From Anaerococcus degeneri (GTDB taxonomy: Bacteria; Bacillota; Clostridia; Tissierellales; Peptoniphilaceae): a stretch of DNA of 64,000 bases. The notes beneath the pieces are model-generated. The model was given only the letters and a program-made list of their open reading frames with translations, had not been told where the DNA came from and searched no databases. Shown here piece after piece: positions 43,854-53,068 of this stretch. The stretch lies in assembly GCF_017874475.1 (NCBI RefSeq), contig NZ_JAGGLO010000006.1, forward strand, positions 56,312-120,311, in the 5' to 3' direction. The first letter of the stretch is position 1; each line of letters starts with the position of its first letter. The translations under genes and the position numbers were made by a program.

Positions 43854-44942
43854 ATGAAAAGTAAATTTTTTCTAATAGCCAGTTTAGCTATGTGTATAGT
43901 TTTTAGCGCTTGTTCTTCTAATTCAAACGCACCATCAAATGATACAAAAACTGAAACTACAGTTAAGGAAAGTGAAGTAAAAAACAATGCAGATAATTCT
44001 GCTAATAGTAAAGAAAATGCTTCTAAAGAGCATGCACCTAATCAAATAGTTTTAGATCACGCTTTCGGTCAAACTATATTAGATAAAAAACCTGAAAGAG
44101 TTGCAACTATTGCTTGGGGAAATCATGATGTAGCATTAGCTTTAGGAATAGTTCCTGTTGGATTTTCAAAAGCAAATTACGGCGTAAGTGCTGAAAAAGG
44201 AGTTTTACCTTGGACAGAAGAAAAAATAAAAGAACTAAATGGTGAGACTAACCTATTTGACGATTTAGATGGGCTTAACTTTGAAGCAATATCAAATTCT
44301 AAACCAGATGTTATCTTAGCTGCTTATTCCGGTATAACTCAAGAAGATTATGACACTCTATCAAAAATAGCTCCAGTAGCAGCATACCAATCTAAACCTT
44401 GGCAAACTTTGTGGAAAGATATGGTTAAAATTGATTCAAAAGCCTTAGGTATGGAAAAAGAAGGTGATGAGTTAATCAAAAATACTGAAGCTCGTATAGC
44501 CAAAGAGTTAGAAAAACATCCAGAAATCAAAGGAAAAAAAATATTATTTACTAGTATTAATGCTGCAGATACATCAAAATTCTGGATTTTTACTAGCAAA
44601 GATCCAAGAGCAAATTATTTAACAGATTTAGGTCTGGTTTTCCCTGAATCATTAAAAGAATTTGAGAGTGAGGATAGTTTTGCAAAAGAAATTTCCGCAG
44701 AAGAAGCAGATAAGATAAATGATGCTGATGTAATCATAACTTATGGTGATGATAAAACTATTGAAACTTTACAAAAAGATCCTCTTTTAGGCAAAATAAA
44801 TGCAATTAAAAATGGGGCCGTTGCTGTAATTCCAGAAAATACACCATTAGCAGCCTCATGCACTCCAACACCACTTTCAATAAACTACACTATTGAAGAA
44901 TTCTTAAATATTTTAGGAAATGCATGCAAAAATGCGAAATAA
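43854..44942 (+). CDS. Iron-siderophore/heme ABC transporter substrate-binding lipoprotein
   Basis: 362 aa. Lipobox FSAC (Cys20), then a Thr/Lys/Asn-rich spacer, then a FepB/FhuD-type clamp: ERVATIAWGNHDVALALGIVPVGFSK, DGLNFEAISNSKPDVILAAYSGI, and a C-terminal SINYTIEEFLNIL. It delivers ferric chelate to the permeases. It is under the Fur-box promoter and overlaps the first permease gene. Confidence 0.9.
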   Translation: MKSKFFLIASLAMCIVFSACSSNSNAPSNDTKTETTVKESEVKNNADNSANSKENASKEHAPNQIVLDHAFGQTILDKKPERVATIAWGNHDVALALGIVPVGFSKANYGVSAEKGVLPWTEEKIKELNGETNLFDDLDGLNFEAISNSKPDVILAAYSGITQEDYDTLSKIAPVAAYQSKPWQTLWKDMVKIDSKALGMEKEGDELIKNTEARIAKELEKHPEIKGKKILFTSINAADTSKFWIFTSKDPRANYLTDLGLVFPESLKEFESEDSFAKEISAEEADKINDADVIITYGDDKTIETLQKDPLLGKINAIKNGAVAVIPENTPLAASCTPTPLSINYTIEEFLNILGNACKNAK

Positions 44943-45939
44943 AAAACAAATAAACCTAGGCATAATTTTACTAATCTGCCTAGGTCTTCTTATTACAATA
45001 TTTTTGTCATTAAAGCTTGGAACAAAAGAAATTAATATCAAAGATTTTCTAGCAGCTTTTAGAATCGGTAATCTAGAAGATGATTTTATTAAATCAATTA
45101 TTTATAAAAGAATACCTAGAACTATTTTTGCAACTTTAGCAGGCTCTAGTCTTGCCATAAGCGGTGTATTGATGCAATCAGTTACTAGAAACCCAATAGC
45201 TGATCCAGGTATCCTCGGTATAAACACAGGAGCAAGTCTTAGTGTAGTAATTGGGCTGTCTTTTTTTGGAATTTCATCAAGCATAAGCCATATAAGTTTT
45301 GCAATAATTGGTGGCCTAATCAGTGCAATTTTTGTATATGCGATAGCTATGACCGGAAAAGCAGGCCTTACTCCTGTAAAACTAGCCTTATCAGGAACTT
45401 GTGTTAGTATGGCTTTAAGCAGTTTTGTTAGTTTTTTAATTTTACCGAATAATAACGTCTTAGACAAATTTAGGTTTTGGCAAATAGGTAGCCTAGGAGC
45501 GGCTACATTACCCTCTATATATACACTACTACCTTTTATAATTGTAGGTCATTTAATAGCTGTCTTTATTTCATCAGATTTAAACGCTTTAGCTATGGGT
45601 GATGAAATGGCAGTTGGTCTTGGGGTTAATGTTACTAGGACAAGATCACTCGCAATAGTTGCAAGTGTGCTTTTATGTTCAAGTATTACTGCGATTGGTG
45701 GACCTATTGGTTTTGTAGGTCTTATAGTTCCTCATTTTTGCGGCTTATTTTTAGGCAAAAATATACGCACAATGACCATTACTTCATCTTTTATAGGTGC
45801 AGAGCTCTTACTTATGTGTGATATAATCGGCCGTATTTTAGGTAAACCAGGCGAAATTGAAGTAGGGATAATTACTGCAATAATCGGTGGTCCAGTACTT
45901 ATTTATGTAACTATGAAAAATAGAGGGGTTAATAACTAA
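44920..45939 (+). CDS. FecCD-type iron chelate permease 1
   Basis: 339 aa, about ten helices. Typical segments: RIPRTIFATLAGSSLAISGVLMQSVTRNPIADPGILGI, and GPIGFVGLIVPHF near the end. Pairs with the next protein. The start at 44920 overlaps the binding-protein gene by 23 bases; ATG 44932 is a plausible alternative. Confidence 0.92.
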   Translation: MHAKMRNKKQINLGIILLICLGLLITIFLSLKLGTKEINIKDFLAAFRIGNLEDDFIKSIIYKRIPRTIFATLAGSSLAISGVLMQSVTRNPIADPGILGINTGASLSVVIGLSFFGISSSISHISFAIIGGLISAIFVYAIAMTGKAGLTPVKLALSGTCVSMALSSFVSFLILPNNNVLDKFRFWQIGSLGAATLPSIYTLLPFIIVGHLIAVFISSDLNALAMGDEMAVGLGVNVTRTRSLAIVASVLLCSSITAIGGPIGFVGLIVPHFCGLFLGKNIRTMTITSSFIGAELLLMCDIIGRILGKPGEIEVGIITAIIGGPVLIYVTMKNRGVNN

Positions 45940-46946
45940 TGCAAAATTTAATTATAGGTATTCAAAAAAGAAAAAAAAGAATAACACTATTTTCCTTACT
46001 ATTTTTATTAATAATAATCAGTCTATCATTTTTCGTTTTACTTATTGGAGATGAAAATTATTCTTTTTCAACTTTGATTAAAGTCTTAAATGGTGAAACT
46101 GTTCCTGGAGCTAGTTTTTCAATTATGGAAATTAGATTACCAAAATTATTAGCAGGAATTATAGCTGGATGGTCTTTTGGATTAGCAGGATTTATCTTTC
46201 AAACTATGTTAAGAAATCCTCTTGCAAGTCCCGATATCATCGGTGTTACAAGTTCATCATCTATTGCAGCGGTCTATTGCATATTGGTATTAAAAACAAA
46301 TAGTTTTACTACTGGAATTATTTCAATAGCTTGTGGCTTAACAACATCTTTAATATTGTTTTTACTAGCTAAAAAAGATGGTTTTTCAGCATCTAGACTG
46401 ATAATATTAGGCATTGGTTTTCAAGCTGTCACAAGAGCAGGCACCTCATTTTTATTGTTGAAAGCCGCAAGATACGAGTTGCAAGAAGTTATGAGATGGC
46501 TCAATGGATCTTTATCTTTTACAAAGCTAGATGACATACCTCTTGTGCTAATAGTAAGTATTATTGCTACTATAATAGTTTTGTTTTTTAATAAAAGACT
46601 AGAAATTATTGAACTTGGTGAAGAAATAGCAATAGGACTTGGAGCAAATCCCGATTTATCGAGACTTATTTTGATTTTATGTGCTGTATCTTTAACTGCT
46701 TTTTCTACTGCAATTACAGGGCCAATAGCTTGTATATCTTTTTTAGCTGGGCCCATAGCCTTAAATATTGGCAATAAAAGAAGCCCAATATTAGCTGGAT
46801 TGGTTGGAATTTTACTAGTTTTATCATCTGAAATATTCTCACAAAATATTTTGCCAGCTAGATATCCGGTAGGTGTTGTAACTGGATTGTTAGGTTCACC
46901 ATACTTAATATACTTACTAATAAAAATGAACAGGAGGAATATATAA
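45939..46946 (+). CDS. FecCD-type iron chelate permease 2
   Basis: 335 aa. RLPKLLAGIIAGWSFGLAGFIFQTMLRNPLASPDIIG and GPIACISFLAGPIA are the family landmarks. Its first base is the last base of the preceding stop region, so it is translationally coupled. Confidence 0.92.
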   Translation: MQNLIIGIQKRKKRITLFSLLFLLIIISLSFFVLLIGDENYSFSTLIKVLNGETVPGASFSIMEIRLPKLLAGIIAGWSFGLAGFIFQTMLRNPLASPDIIGVTSSSSIAAVYCILVLKTNSFTTGIISIACGLTTSLILFLLAKKDGFSASRLIILGIGFQAVTRAGTSFLLLKAARYELQEVMRWLNGSLSFTKLDDIPLVLIVSIIATIIVLFFNKRLEIIELGEEIAIGLGANPDLSRLILILCAVSLTAFSTAITGPIACISFLAGPIALNIGNKRSPILAGLVGILLVLSSEIFSQNILPARYPVGVVTGLLGSPYLIYLLIKMNRRNI

Positions 46947-47740
46947 TGATTGGTCTATGGTCAAATAATCTTACATGCGGTTATGATGAAAAAATAATCT
47001 TGGAAAATATAAATATAAAAATACCTGAAGAAAAAATATCAGTTATTATTGGGTCAAATGGTTGTGGAAAGTCAACACTCATTAAAACTTTATCTCGACT
47101 TATAAAGCCATTAGACGGAGAAGTATTGCTCGGTAATAAATCAATCAATTCTTATAAAGAAAAAGATTTAGCAAAACATATAGCTATCTTACCTCAATCT
47201 CCAATAATCCCTGAATCGATAACAGTAGCTGATCTTGTAAGCCGTGGTCGTTTCCCCTACAGAAAGCCTTTTAAAAGTCTTAGTAAAGATGACCTTGAAA
47301 TAATAAATAGATCAATGGTTATGGCCAATGTTGAAGATCTAGCAAATAATCTAGTTGAAGAACTTTCTGGCGGGCAAAGGCAAAGAGTATGGATAGCGCT
47401 AGCCCTAGCCCAAGATACAAATATCCTACTTCTGGATGAGCCAACTACCTACTTGGATATCTCATATCAAATAGAATTATTAGACCTCTTGGCTGATCTT
47501 AACCAAAAGTATAAGACAACCATTTGCATGATTTTGCATGATATAAACCTGACAGCAAGATACGCTGATTACCTATTTGCAATTAAAAAAGGTAAACTTG
47601 TTGCAGAGGGAAAGCCTGAAGACATACTAGATAATAAACTAGTTAAAGATATCTTTAATCTTGAAGCAAAAATAATAAGTGACCCTATTTCAAATACGCC
47701 TCTAATAGTTCCTATTGGAAAGCACCATGTTAGAGCTTAA
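46946..47740 (+). CDS. Iron chelate ABC transporter ATPase
   Basis: 264 aa. Walker A GSNGCGKST (residues 37-45), signature ELSGGQRQRVWIALALAQ, Walker B ILLLDEPTTYLD, and an H-loop MILHDIN. AGGAGG precedes the ATG. Last gene of the four-gene importer. Confidence 0.94.
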   Translation: MIGLWSNNLTCGYDEKIILENINIKIPEEKISVIIGSNGCGKSTLIKTLSRLIKPLDGEVLLGNKSINSYKEKDLAKHIAILPQSPIIPESITVADLVSRGRFPYRKPFKSLSKDDLEIINRSMVMANVEDLANNLVEELSGGQRQRVWIALALAQDTNILLLDEPTTYLDISYQIELLDLLADLNQKYKTTICMILHDINLTARYADYLFAIKKGKLVAEGKPEDILDNKLVKDIFNLEAKIISDPISNTPLIVPIGKHHVRA

Positions 47741-47792
47741 TAATTGAATATTTGAATTCATTTAACAATAAAAAATATCTCAAAGAATAGAA

Positions 47793-48022
47793 CTGACCAC
47801 CAAAAGTTGGACTAAAAATCAACACAAGGAGGTCAGTTTTTTAGAAGATTTCATAAAGTATTACAATGAAGAAAGAATAAAATAATAAATAGGATACTTA
47901 TCACCAGTAAAATATAAAAAATAATGCAGCATAAAAATTCCCACCCCTAGGGGTGGGAAAGAAAAAACACCATACCTAGTTTAGTTCTAACTCTGGTATC
48001 AGGTCCAACTTTGTGAGTTCAG
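47793..48022 (+). mobile_element. Internally deleted IS3-family element
   Basis: The left end CTGACCACCAAAAGTTGGAC (47793-47812) and the right end GGTCCAACTTTGTGAGTTCAG (about 48002-48022) are inverted versions of IS3-type ends. Between them the frame EDFIKYYNEERIK, two stops, then IGYLSPVKYK (47844-47924) is the C-terminal signature of an IS3-family transposase. About 230 bases remain, so it cannot move by itself. It covers most of the gap between the iron importer and the exporter gene. Confidence 0.75.
47939..47995. repeat. Tandem-hairpin module, copy 2, inside the IS3 remnant
   Basis: TTCCCACCCC-TA-GGGGTGGGAA, an A-rich linker, and ATACC...GGTAT with part of the left arm missing. See copies at 1536 and 57,549. 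Confidence 0.6.
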
Positions 48023-48056
48023 CTTATTTAGGAAATTCCCTAGACTGTGGTAGGAT

Positions 48057-49733
48057 TTATATTTTATTTTCTGAAAATTCTTCGGTCTTTTTATCTTTAA
48101 TCTCGATAATTTTTCCGTAATACTTGCTATAATCAATGTCCCTCCTATGGGAAATTGAAACTAGGGTCTTATCTAGATTTGCAAAAATTTCTTCGATATC
48201 GACTGCCATTTTAAGGTCAAGGGCAGAAGTAGCCTCATCTATTAGGATAATTGGGCTATCCTTATAAAGGGCCCTGGCTATTTCAATTCTCTGCATTTCC
48301 CCACCAGATAGGTTGGATCCGGCGTCTTTGATTATGGTATTGTAACCTTCCTTAAGGTTGTCTATCAAAGGAGAAAGGCCAGACCTTTTTATAGAATCAT
48401 TTAGTTTTTCAAAATCAATTTCAGATTCATCTTCAAAAAGAACTATATTTGCCAAAATAGAATCCCTAAAAATCATTGGTTTTTGGGCGACAATGGAAAT
48501 TTTTTCATAAATTTCCTCACGACTCTGATTGTCGATATTTTTACCTGTAATAAAAATATTTCCATCATTTGGCCTAAGTTCCTTGGTTATTAATTTAAAA
48601 ATAGTAGACTTACCAGTTCCGCTTGCACCGCTTATAATCACATGGTCCTTATTGTGGATTACAAAAGAAGCTTTTTCTAAAATTTCCTTACTTCCATAAG
48701 AAAATTTAACCTTATCAAAGTAAATATCAGAATTTTCTCCTGCAATTTCCTTATGGATTCTAGCTTTATCAGGAAATTCTTCTTCGTCAAAAGCAAAGTC
48801 CTTAAGAATCCTTTCTCTGATTTTCCTAGTTGAAATAATATTACCATAGGAATCTGCAATTTCCTGCATTGGCCAAATTATAATATTCATAAGGCTTAGT
48901 AGGACCGGAAAATAAAAGGCTTCAATCTTGCCCCAATAGACAAATAGGGCTGATAAGAGCATCAAGAAGGTCTGCAATATCATTGACGAAATATTTATCA
49001 CTGATATTCTTGAGCTATTTAAAAACAAAGATTTTTCGTGAATTTTTTCGTTATCTTTTGTCCTCTGTCCAAATTTTCTAAGGAAATGACCCGTTTTGTT
49101 AAAGCTCAAAAGAGTTTTATAGCCATAAAAGCCATCATTTAGTATTTCATTATAAGAATTTAGGGACTTCATATATTTTTCATTCTCATTTGATGAAAGA
49201 GATGAAATAAATTTTGAAATTAGCATAACAATTATACCAAAGACAAAAATGATCATAGTAATCTCAATATTTATGGTAAAACCGTAGGCCAAACACACCA
49301 AAAGAAGGACAAGGTTAGATATAATCCAGTCCACAGAAAAAAGATAATTTTCCTCTATAAATTTAAGATCATTGTTAAATAGGGATATGTAAGAGGCCTT
49401 GTCCTTGCTTTCAAAATAAACAGGGTCTCGAGTCAAGATATTTTCCATAAGTTCTTTTTTGACCCTTACATTCCACAAATATGAAATCCTAGCCTTAAGC
49501 CTTGACCTAGAAATTCTTAGAGCGAAAAAAATCACTGCCCAAAGGATAAAAAATATTATTGTTGACCTAATCAAGGTCCCATCGTTATAAGAAACAATCC
49601 TCGAAAATCTCTCAATAAGCCTTGTTAGAAAATATTGTTCCAAATTGCTGACCAAAGAAAGAATGATAAAGCCAAGGAAAACCCAGTTGAGCCTTATAAA
49701 TTTAAAATCTTTTTTGTTATATTTCTCTTTCAT
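48057..49733 (-). CDS. ABC exporter, fused membrane and ATPase domains
   Basis: 558 aa. Six N-terminal helices (about residues 1-310), then a nucleotide-binding domain: Walker A SGASGTGKST, Q-loop region VAQKPMIFRDS, signature NLSGGEMQRIEIARAL, Walker B IILIDEATSALD, and a H-loop ISHRRD. It may act as a homodimer, as no second half is beside it. Cargo unknown. Promoter TTGACA, 15 bases, TATAAG with a palindrome at its -35. The XRE regulator gene lies upstream. Confidence 0.88.
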   Translation of the reverse strand: MKEKYNKKDFKFIRLNWVFLGFIILSLVSNLEQYFLTRLIERFSRIVSYNDGTLIRSTIIFFILWAVIFFALRISRSRLKARISYLWNVRVKKELMENILTRDPVYFESKDKASYISLFNNDLKFIEENYLFSVDWIISNLVLLLVCLAYGFTINIEITMIIFVFGIIVMLISKFISSLSSNENEKYMKSLNSYNEILNDGFYGYKTLLSFNKTGHFLRKFGQRTKDNEKIHEKSLFLNSSRISVINISSMILQTFLMLLSALFVYWGKIEAFYFPVLLSLMNIIIWPMQEIADSYGNIISTRKIRERILKDFAFDEEEFPDKARIHKEIAGENSDIYFDKVKFSYGSKEILEKASFVIHNKDHVIISGASGTGKSTIFKLITKELRPNDGNIFITGKNIDNQSREEIYEKISIVAQKPMIFRDSILANIVLFEDESEIDFEKLNDSIKRSGLSPLIDNLKEGYNTIIKDAGSNLSGGEMQRIEIARALYKDSPIILIDEATSALDLKMAVDIEEIFANLDKTLVSISHRRDIDYSKYYGKIIEIKDKKTEEFSENKI

Positions 49734-49772
49734 AAAATCTGCCTTCTTGTGTTAATAATTTATTATTTTTAG

Positions 49773-49799
49773 CTTATACCATATTAAAAAGTTTGTCAA
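49773..49799 (-). promoter_or_regulatory. Exporter gene promoter
   Basis: On the minus strand TTGACA (49799-49794), a 15-base spacer and TATAAG (49778-49773) preceded by TGG. Confidence 0.6.
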
Positions 49800-49816
49800 A
49801 GGCGGATGTGCCTTTG
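49797..49816. promoter_or_regulatory. Candidate operator palindrome at the exporter promoter
   Basis: CAAAGGC-6 bases-GCCTTTG overlaps the -35 hexamer of the exporter promoter. It suits a dimeric HTH repressor; the adjacent XRE regulator is the natural candidate. A half-site-like AAAGGCAAAA occurs upstream of the regulator gene near 50,816. Confidence 0.5.
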
Positions 49817-49877
49817 GAATTTATTCGCTTTTTTGATTCAATATAAAAAACTAGAACTAAAAGTAGTCCTGGCTTGT

Positions 49878-50756
49878 TTATCCTAATATATTATTAATAT
49901 TTCTATTTACCAACATATTTAATTCAGGGTTAAGATTGTTTTTTAATAAAACCTTAGTTGCCAATAAGGCTTCCTCATAGTTTTTATTCGCCCTATAAGA
50001 TGCTAGGAAATTTATGAAATGTAAGTAAAGCAAGCCATCAATAGAAGAGCTATTTCTAGAATAGCTTATACCTTCATTTGATATTTTTAGGGCATCTTGA
50101 TAATCTTTATTTATTACATAAAAATTAGAAAAATTATTGTAGGCTAATAATTTTACCATCTTATTCTTATCCTGATTCTTGCACATTTCAAAAATCTCTA
50201 CACTAGCAATATTTTTATAAGAATGAAAATCACTAGCAATATTTAATAAAATACGTAATTCTAGCGAAGAAAGATCTAGTTTAGAAAAATTCTCCCTCTT
50301 AATTTTATTTCCACTTAGGTATTCAAAATTATCTCTCAAAGCTTCATCACTTATTTCAGAATTTAGGTATTTTATAAATAATTCCAAGAGTTCTAACTCA
50401 TATCTTTTTGTTTCAAGGTCTTTTCCTTCTTTTATTAGATCAATTTTTTCTAAAAGATTTGTCCTAATTTCTCTTGGCAAAAATATGGCATTTATATCTA
50501 GAGCTTTTTTTATATCTTCTAATATACAAAAATTTCCGTAGGCATATTTCTTATACAAACTAAGGATATCTGCATCATAGACCTTGGATAATTCTACCAA
50601 ACTATCCACAGACGCAGATTCAATCTCCCCTCTTTCAAGCCTGCCAATTGTTCTTTGGCTAAGATTTATAAGACTCGCAACATCAGCCTGTCTAAGTCCT
50701 TTTCTTTCCCTTATTTCTATTAACTTTTTTCCAAAGTTTTTTCTTGCATTTGTCAT
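49878..50756 (-). CDS. XRE-family HTH regulator with helical repeat domain
   Basis: 292 aa. HTH_3 at residues 8-65 (GKKLIEIRERKGLRQADVASLINLSQRTIGRLERGEIES). The remaining about 220 residues are helical, with TPR-like pairs (YQDALKISNEGISY; YEEALLATKVLLKN), the architecture of Rgg/RNPP peptide-responsive regulators. No peptide gene was found nearby. It probably controls the exporter gene behind it. Confidence 0.82.
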   Translation of the reverse strand: MTNARKNFGKKLIEIRERKGLRQADVASLINLSQRTIGRLERGEIESASVDSLVELSKVYDADILSLYKKYAYGNFCILEDIKKALDINAIFLPREIRTNLLEKIDLIKEGKDLETKRYELELLELFIKYLNSEISDEALRDNFEYLSGNKIKRENFSKLDLSSLELRILLNIASDFHSYKNIASVEIFEMCKNQDKNKMVKLLAYNNFSNFYVINKDYQDALKISNEGISYSRNSSSIDGLLYLHFINFLASYRANKNYEEALLATKVLLKNNLNPELNMLVNRNINNILG

Positions 50757-51028
50757 TTTTGCCTCTTAGTCTTAATCCTTATTAGTTATAATATCATAAA
50801 TTAAAATGTATTTAAAGGCAAAATCTAATTCTGTTATTGAATTTTATAGACTGTAGATATTTTCAAAATTAAAAGGACCATTGCTCATTATGCAATAATC
50901 CTTTTATCTGATTAGTAAAGTTTTTATTACGGTTGCTCTTTCTCATCACACCCTTCATAAAATTTTACATAAGGTTTTTAATCAATTTATACTGCGGTAC
51001 TTTGTGCCTTGATAAATTGTGAAAATCG
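50757..51028. other. AT-rich intergenic stretch with two hairpins
   Basis: No gene supported. A hairpin at 50,871-50,905 (AAAAGGA...TCCTTTT) may be a terminator. A second fold at 50,983-51,019 pairs CAATTTAT with ATAAATTG and has an inner GGTAC-TTT-GTGCC stem. No promoter could be firmly linked to either, so they may be relics of a lost gene or a small RNA. Confidence 0.35.
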
Positions 51029-51057
51029 AAAAAAACATCGCTTACGATGTTTTTTTC
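51029..51057 (-). terminator. rplS operon terminator
   Basis: AAAAAACATCG-CTTA-CGATGTTTTTTT, 6 bases past the rplS stop. Confidence 0.85.
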
Positions 51058-51062
51058 TACCA

Positions 51063-51410
51063 TTAATAATTTGTTTTTTCTTTAACTTTAGCAGCCTTAC
51101 CTTGACGTTCTCTTAGGTAGGTTAGCTTAGCTCTTCTTACCTTACCACGTCTGGTTACTACTAATTTTTCTATTCTTGGGTTGTGGTATAGGAAGGTTCT
51201 TTCTACTCCTACACCGTAAGAGATTCTTCTTACTGTAAAGGTCTTGCCTACGCCGCCTTCGCTGATGTAGATAACAGTTCCTTCAAAGTCTTGAAGTCTT
51301 GTCTTGTCGCCTTCTTTAATTCTGTAGCTTATTCTAACTGTATCACCTACATTAAAGTCAAAGTTTTCTTCACGTAGGTTTTCACTTTCTATTTTTTTGA
51401 TTAAATCCAT
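51063..51410 (-). CDS. rplS: Ribosomal protein bL19
   Basis: 115 aa. [53 protein letters not shown] and [17 protein letters not shown] are the family blocks. It sits at the subunit interface. Last gene of the ylxM-ffh-rpsP-khpA-rimM-trmD-rplS operon; its start overlaps trmD by 29 bases. Confidence 0.96.
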   Translation of the reverse strand: MDLIKKIESENLREENFDFNVGDTVRISYRIKEGDKTRLQDFEGTVIYISEGGVGKTFTVRRISYGVGVERTFLYHNPRIEKLVVTRRGKVRRAKLTYLRERQGKAAKVKEKTNY

Positions 51411-52104
51411 CTTTGCTCTCCTCTCGTAAGTACTTTTCGTATAAGTCTGGTCTTACTCTTTTTGTTTTTTCTATTGCATTTTTCTTATTCCAAGCTGCGA
51501 TTTTTTTATGATCCCCACTTACAAGTTCGCTTGGTACGTGGTAGCCATTAAAAACTCTAGGCTTGGTGTATTCATCTTGTTGCAACAATATATTATAGTG
51601 AGAATCTGTTACTAGTGACTCTTCCTTGCCTACGACTCCGTCTATGAACCTTGCCATAGAGTCTATTAATACCATGGCTGGGATTTCTCCGCCTGTTAGG
51701 ACATAATCGCCTATGGATACTTCATAGTCTACATAGTGGTTAGTTATTCTAGCGTCGATGCCTTCATAATGACCGCATATTATTATCAAATGTTCAATAC
51801 TCGCAAAGTCGATTGCTAACTTCTGATCTAAAACTTTTCCTGTAGCTGACATAAAGGCTACTTTAGACTTGGCTGTTTTGACTGATAATAGTGCGTCATA
51901 TATTACTTGAGGTCTAATTAGCATACCGGCTGCCCCGCCGTATACTGTATCATCGACGTGATTATGCTTGTTGTTTGCAAAATCTCTCATGTCCACTATT
52001 TCGAGTTCTAGGATTTTATTTTCAATTGCCTTACCTATAACCCCGTAGGTCCTTAAAAAATCAAAGGATTCTGGAAATAGGGTCAGGAGTGTTACTTTAT
52101 TCAT
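51382..52104 (-). CDS. trmD: tRNA (guanine-N1-)-methyltransferase
   Basis: 240 aa from ATG 52104; a GTG two codons upstream (52110) is the alternative. Trefoil-knot SPOUT enzyme: [28 protein letters not shown], and a C-terminal [24 protein letters not shown]. It makes m1G37. It overlaps rimM by 8 bases. Confidence 0.95.
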   Translation of the reverse strand: MNKVTLLTLFPESFDFLRTYGVIGKAIENKILELEIVDMRDFANNKHNHVDDTVYGGAAGMLIRPQVIYDALLSVKTAKSKVAFMSATGKVLDQKLAIDFASIEHLIIICGHYEGIDARITNHYVDYEVSIGDYVLTGGEIPAMVLIDSMARFIDGVVGKEESLVTDSHYNILLQQDEYTKPRVFNGYHVPSELVSGDHKKIAAWNKKNAIEKTKRVRPDLYEKYLREESKDGFNQKNRK

Positions 52105-52582
52105 AGTCACTAAAATTTTCTACTTCAATTATTTTTTCTTCAGTATCAATTTTTTTGATTGTATTTTTGATAGCTGGAAGCAAAACTTCGCCGCCATCTG
52201 TTTTTATAACATAAACGTCATTTGGATAGACGCCTGTGATTACATCTACTATTTCACCTACTTTTTGCCCATTTGAGGTGACTTTAAGACCAATTAGGTC
52301 CTTGATGTAGACTTCATCTTCAGCAAGTTTTCCCAAATCTTTTTCATCTATGGTTAAATCTTTACCCACAAATTTAAGGATATCGTTGATATTATCATAT
52401 TCTTCAAAGCCTAGAACAAGCATTGCTTTTTGCTTGTATGATCTTTTTATGGTGACTATTTCGTCTCCTATAAAAAGTTTTGATCCAATTTTGAATCTTT
52501 CTTCATTGTCGCTCAGGCTTCTTACCTTGACTTCTCCCCTAATTCCTTGGGCCTTTACAATCTCTCCTACTGAGATCCTCAT
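52097..52582 (-). CDS. rimM: Ribosome maturation factor RimM
   Basis: 161 aa. N-terminal VGEIVKAQGIRGEVKV..., AMLVLGFEEYDNINDI, and the PRC-barrel half EVYIKDLIGLKV...VYVIKTDGGEVLLPAIKNTIKKID. Assists 30S maturation. It overlaps khpA by 4 bases. Confidence 0.94.
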   Translation of the reverse strand: MRISVGEIVKAQGIRGEVKVRSLSDNEERFKIGSKLFIGDEIVTIKRSYKQKAMLVLGFEEYDNINDILKFVGKDLTIDEKDLGKLAEDEVYIKDLIGLKVTSNGQKVGEIVDVITGVYPNDVYVIKTDGGEVLLPAIKNTIKKIDTEEKIIEVENFSDYE

Positions 52583-52803
52583 ATTTTTATGTTTACCTTA
52601 ACATTTTCCTTTATAGCTGCACTTCTTGCGATAGTTCTAATGGAGTTTATAATATTGCCCCTAACTCCGATTACCCTACCCTTATCTTCTTCGGCAACCT
52701 TGATTAAGATATTAACCTCGCTGCCCTTACGATCTTCTACAATTTCTACAGCTTCTTTGTCTGTTACTAATTCTTTGACGATTAATTCTACTAAATCTTT
52801 CAT
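52579..52803 (-). CDS. khpA: KH-domain RNA-binding protein KhpA (YlqC)
   Basis: 74 aa. A single KH domain with the GRVIGVRGNIINSIRTIA loop (GxxG type). Small RNA chaperone-like protein. It lies between rpsP and rimM, its standard place. Confidence 0.93.
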   Translation of the reverse strand: MKDLVELIVKELVTDKEAVEIVEDRKGSEVNILIKVAEEDKGRVIGVRGNIINSIRTIARSAAIKENVKVNIKI

Positions 52804-52805
52804 AA

Positions 52806-53051
52806 TTATGCTAATACATCATTGTCTTTGAATAGCTTTTCTACAATAGATGTTGGTTGAGCACCGTTTTTAATCCATTGTTTAGCTTTTTCGTTGTCAA
52901 CTTTAAATACTTTTGGTTCAGAAACTGGGTTGTAATAACCGATTTCTTCGATAAATCTACCATCTCTAGCTCTTCTAGAGTCTGCCACTACCACTCTGTA
53001 GAATGGTTTTTTCTTTTGTCCTAATCTTTTTAATCTAATTTTTACTGCCAT
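52806..53051 (-). CDS. rpsP: Ribosomal protein bS16
   Basis: 81 aa. [40 protein letters not shown] and the [15 protein letters not shown] block. Typical length. RBS AGGAGG before the start. Confidence 0.96.
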   Translation of the reverse strand: MAVKIRLKRLGQKKKPFYRVVVADSRRARDGRFIEEIGYYNPVSEPKVFKVDNEKAKQWIKNGAQPTSIVEKLFKDNDVLA

Positions 53052-53068
53052 TTTTTCCTCCTTATTTT

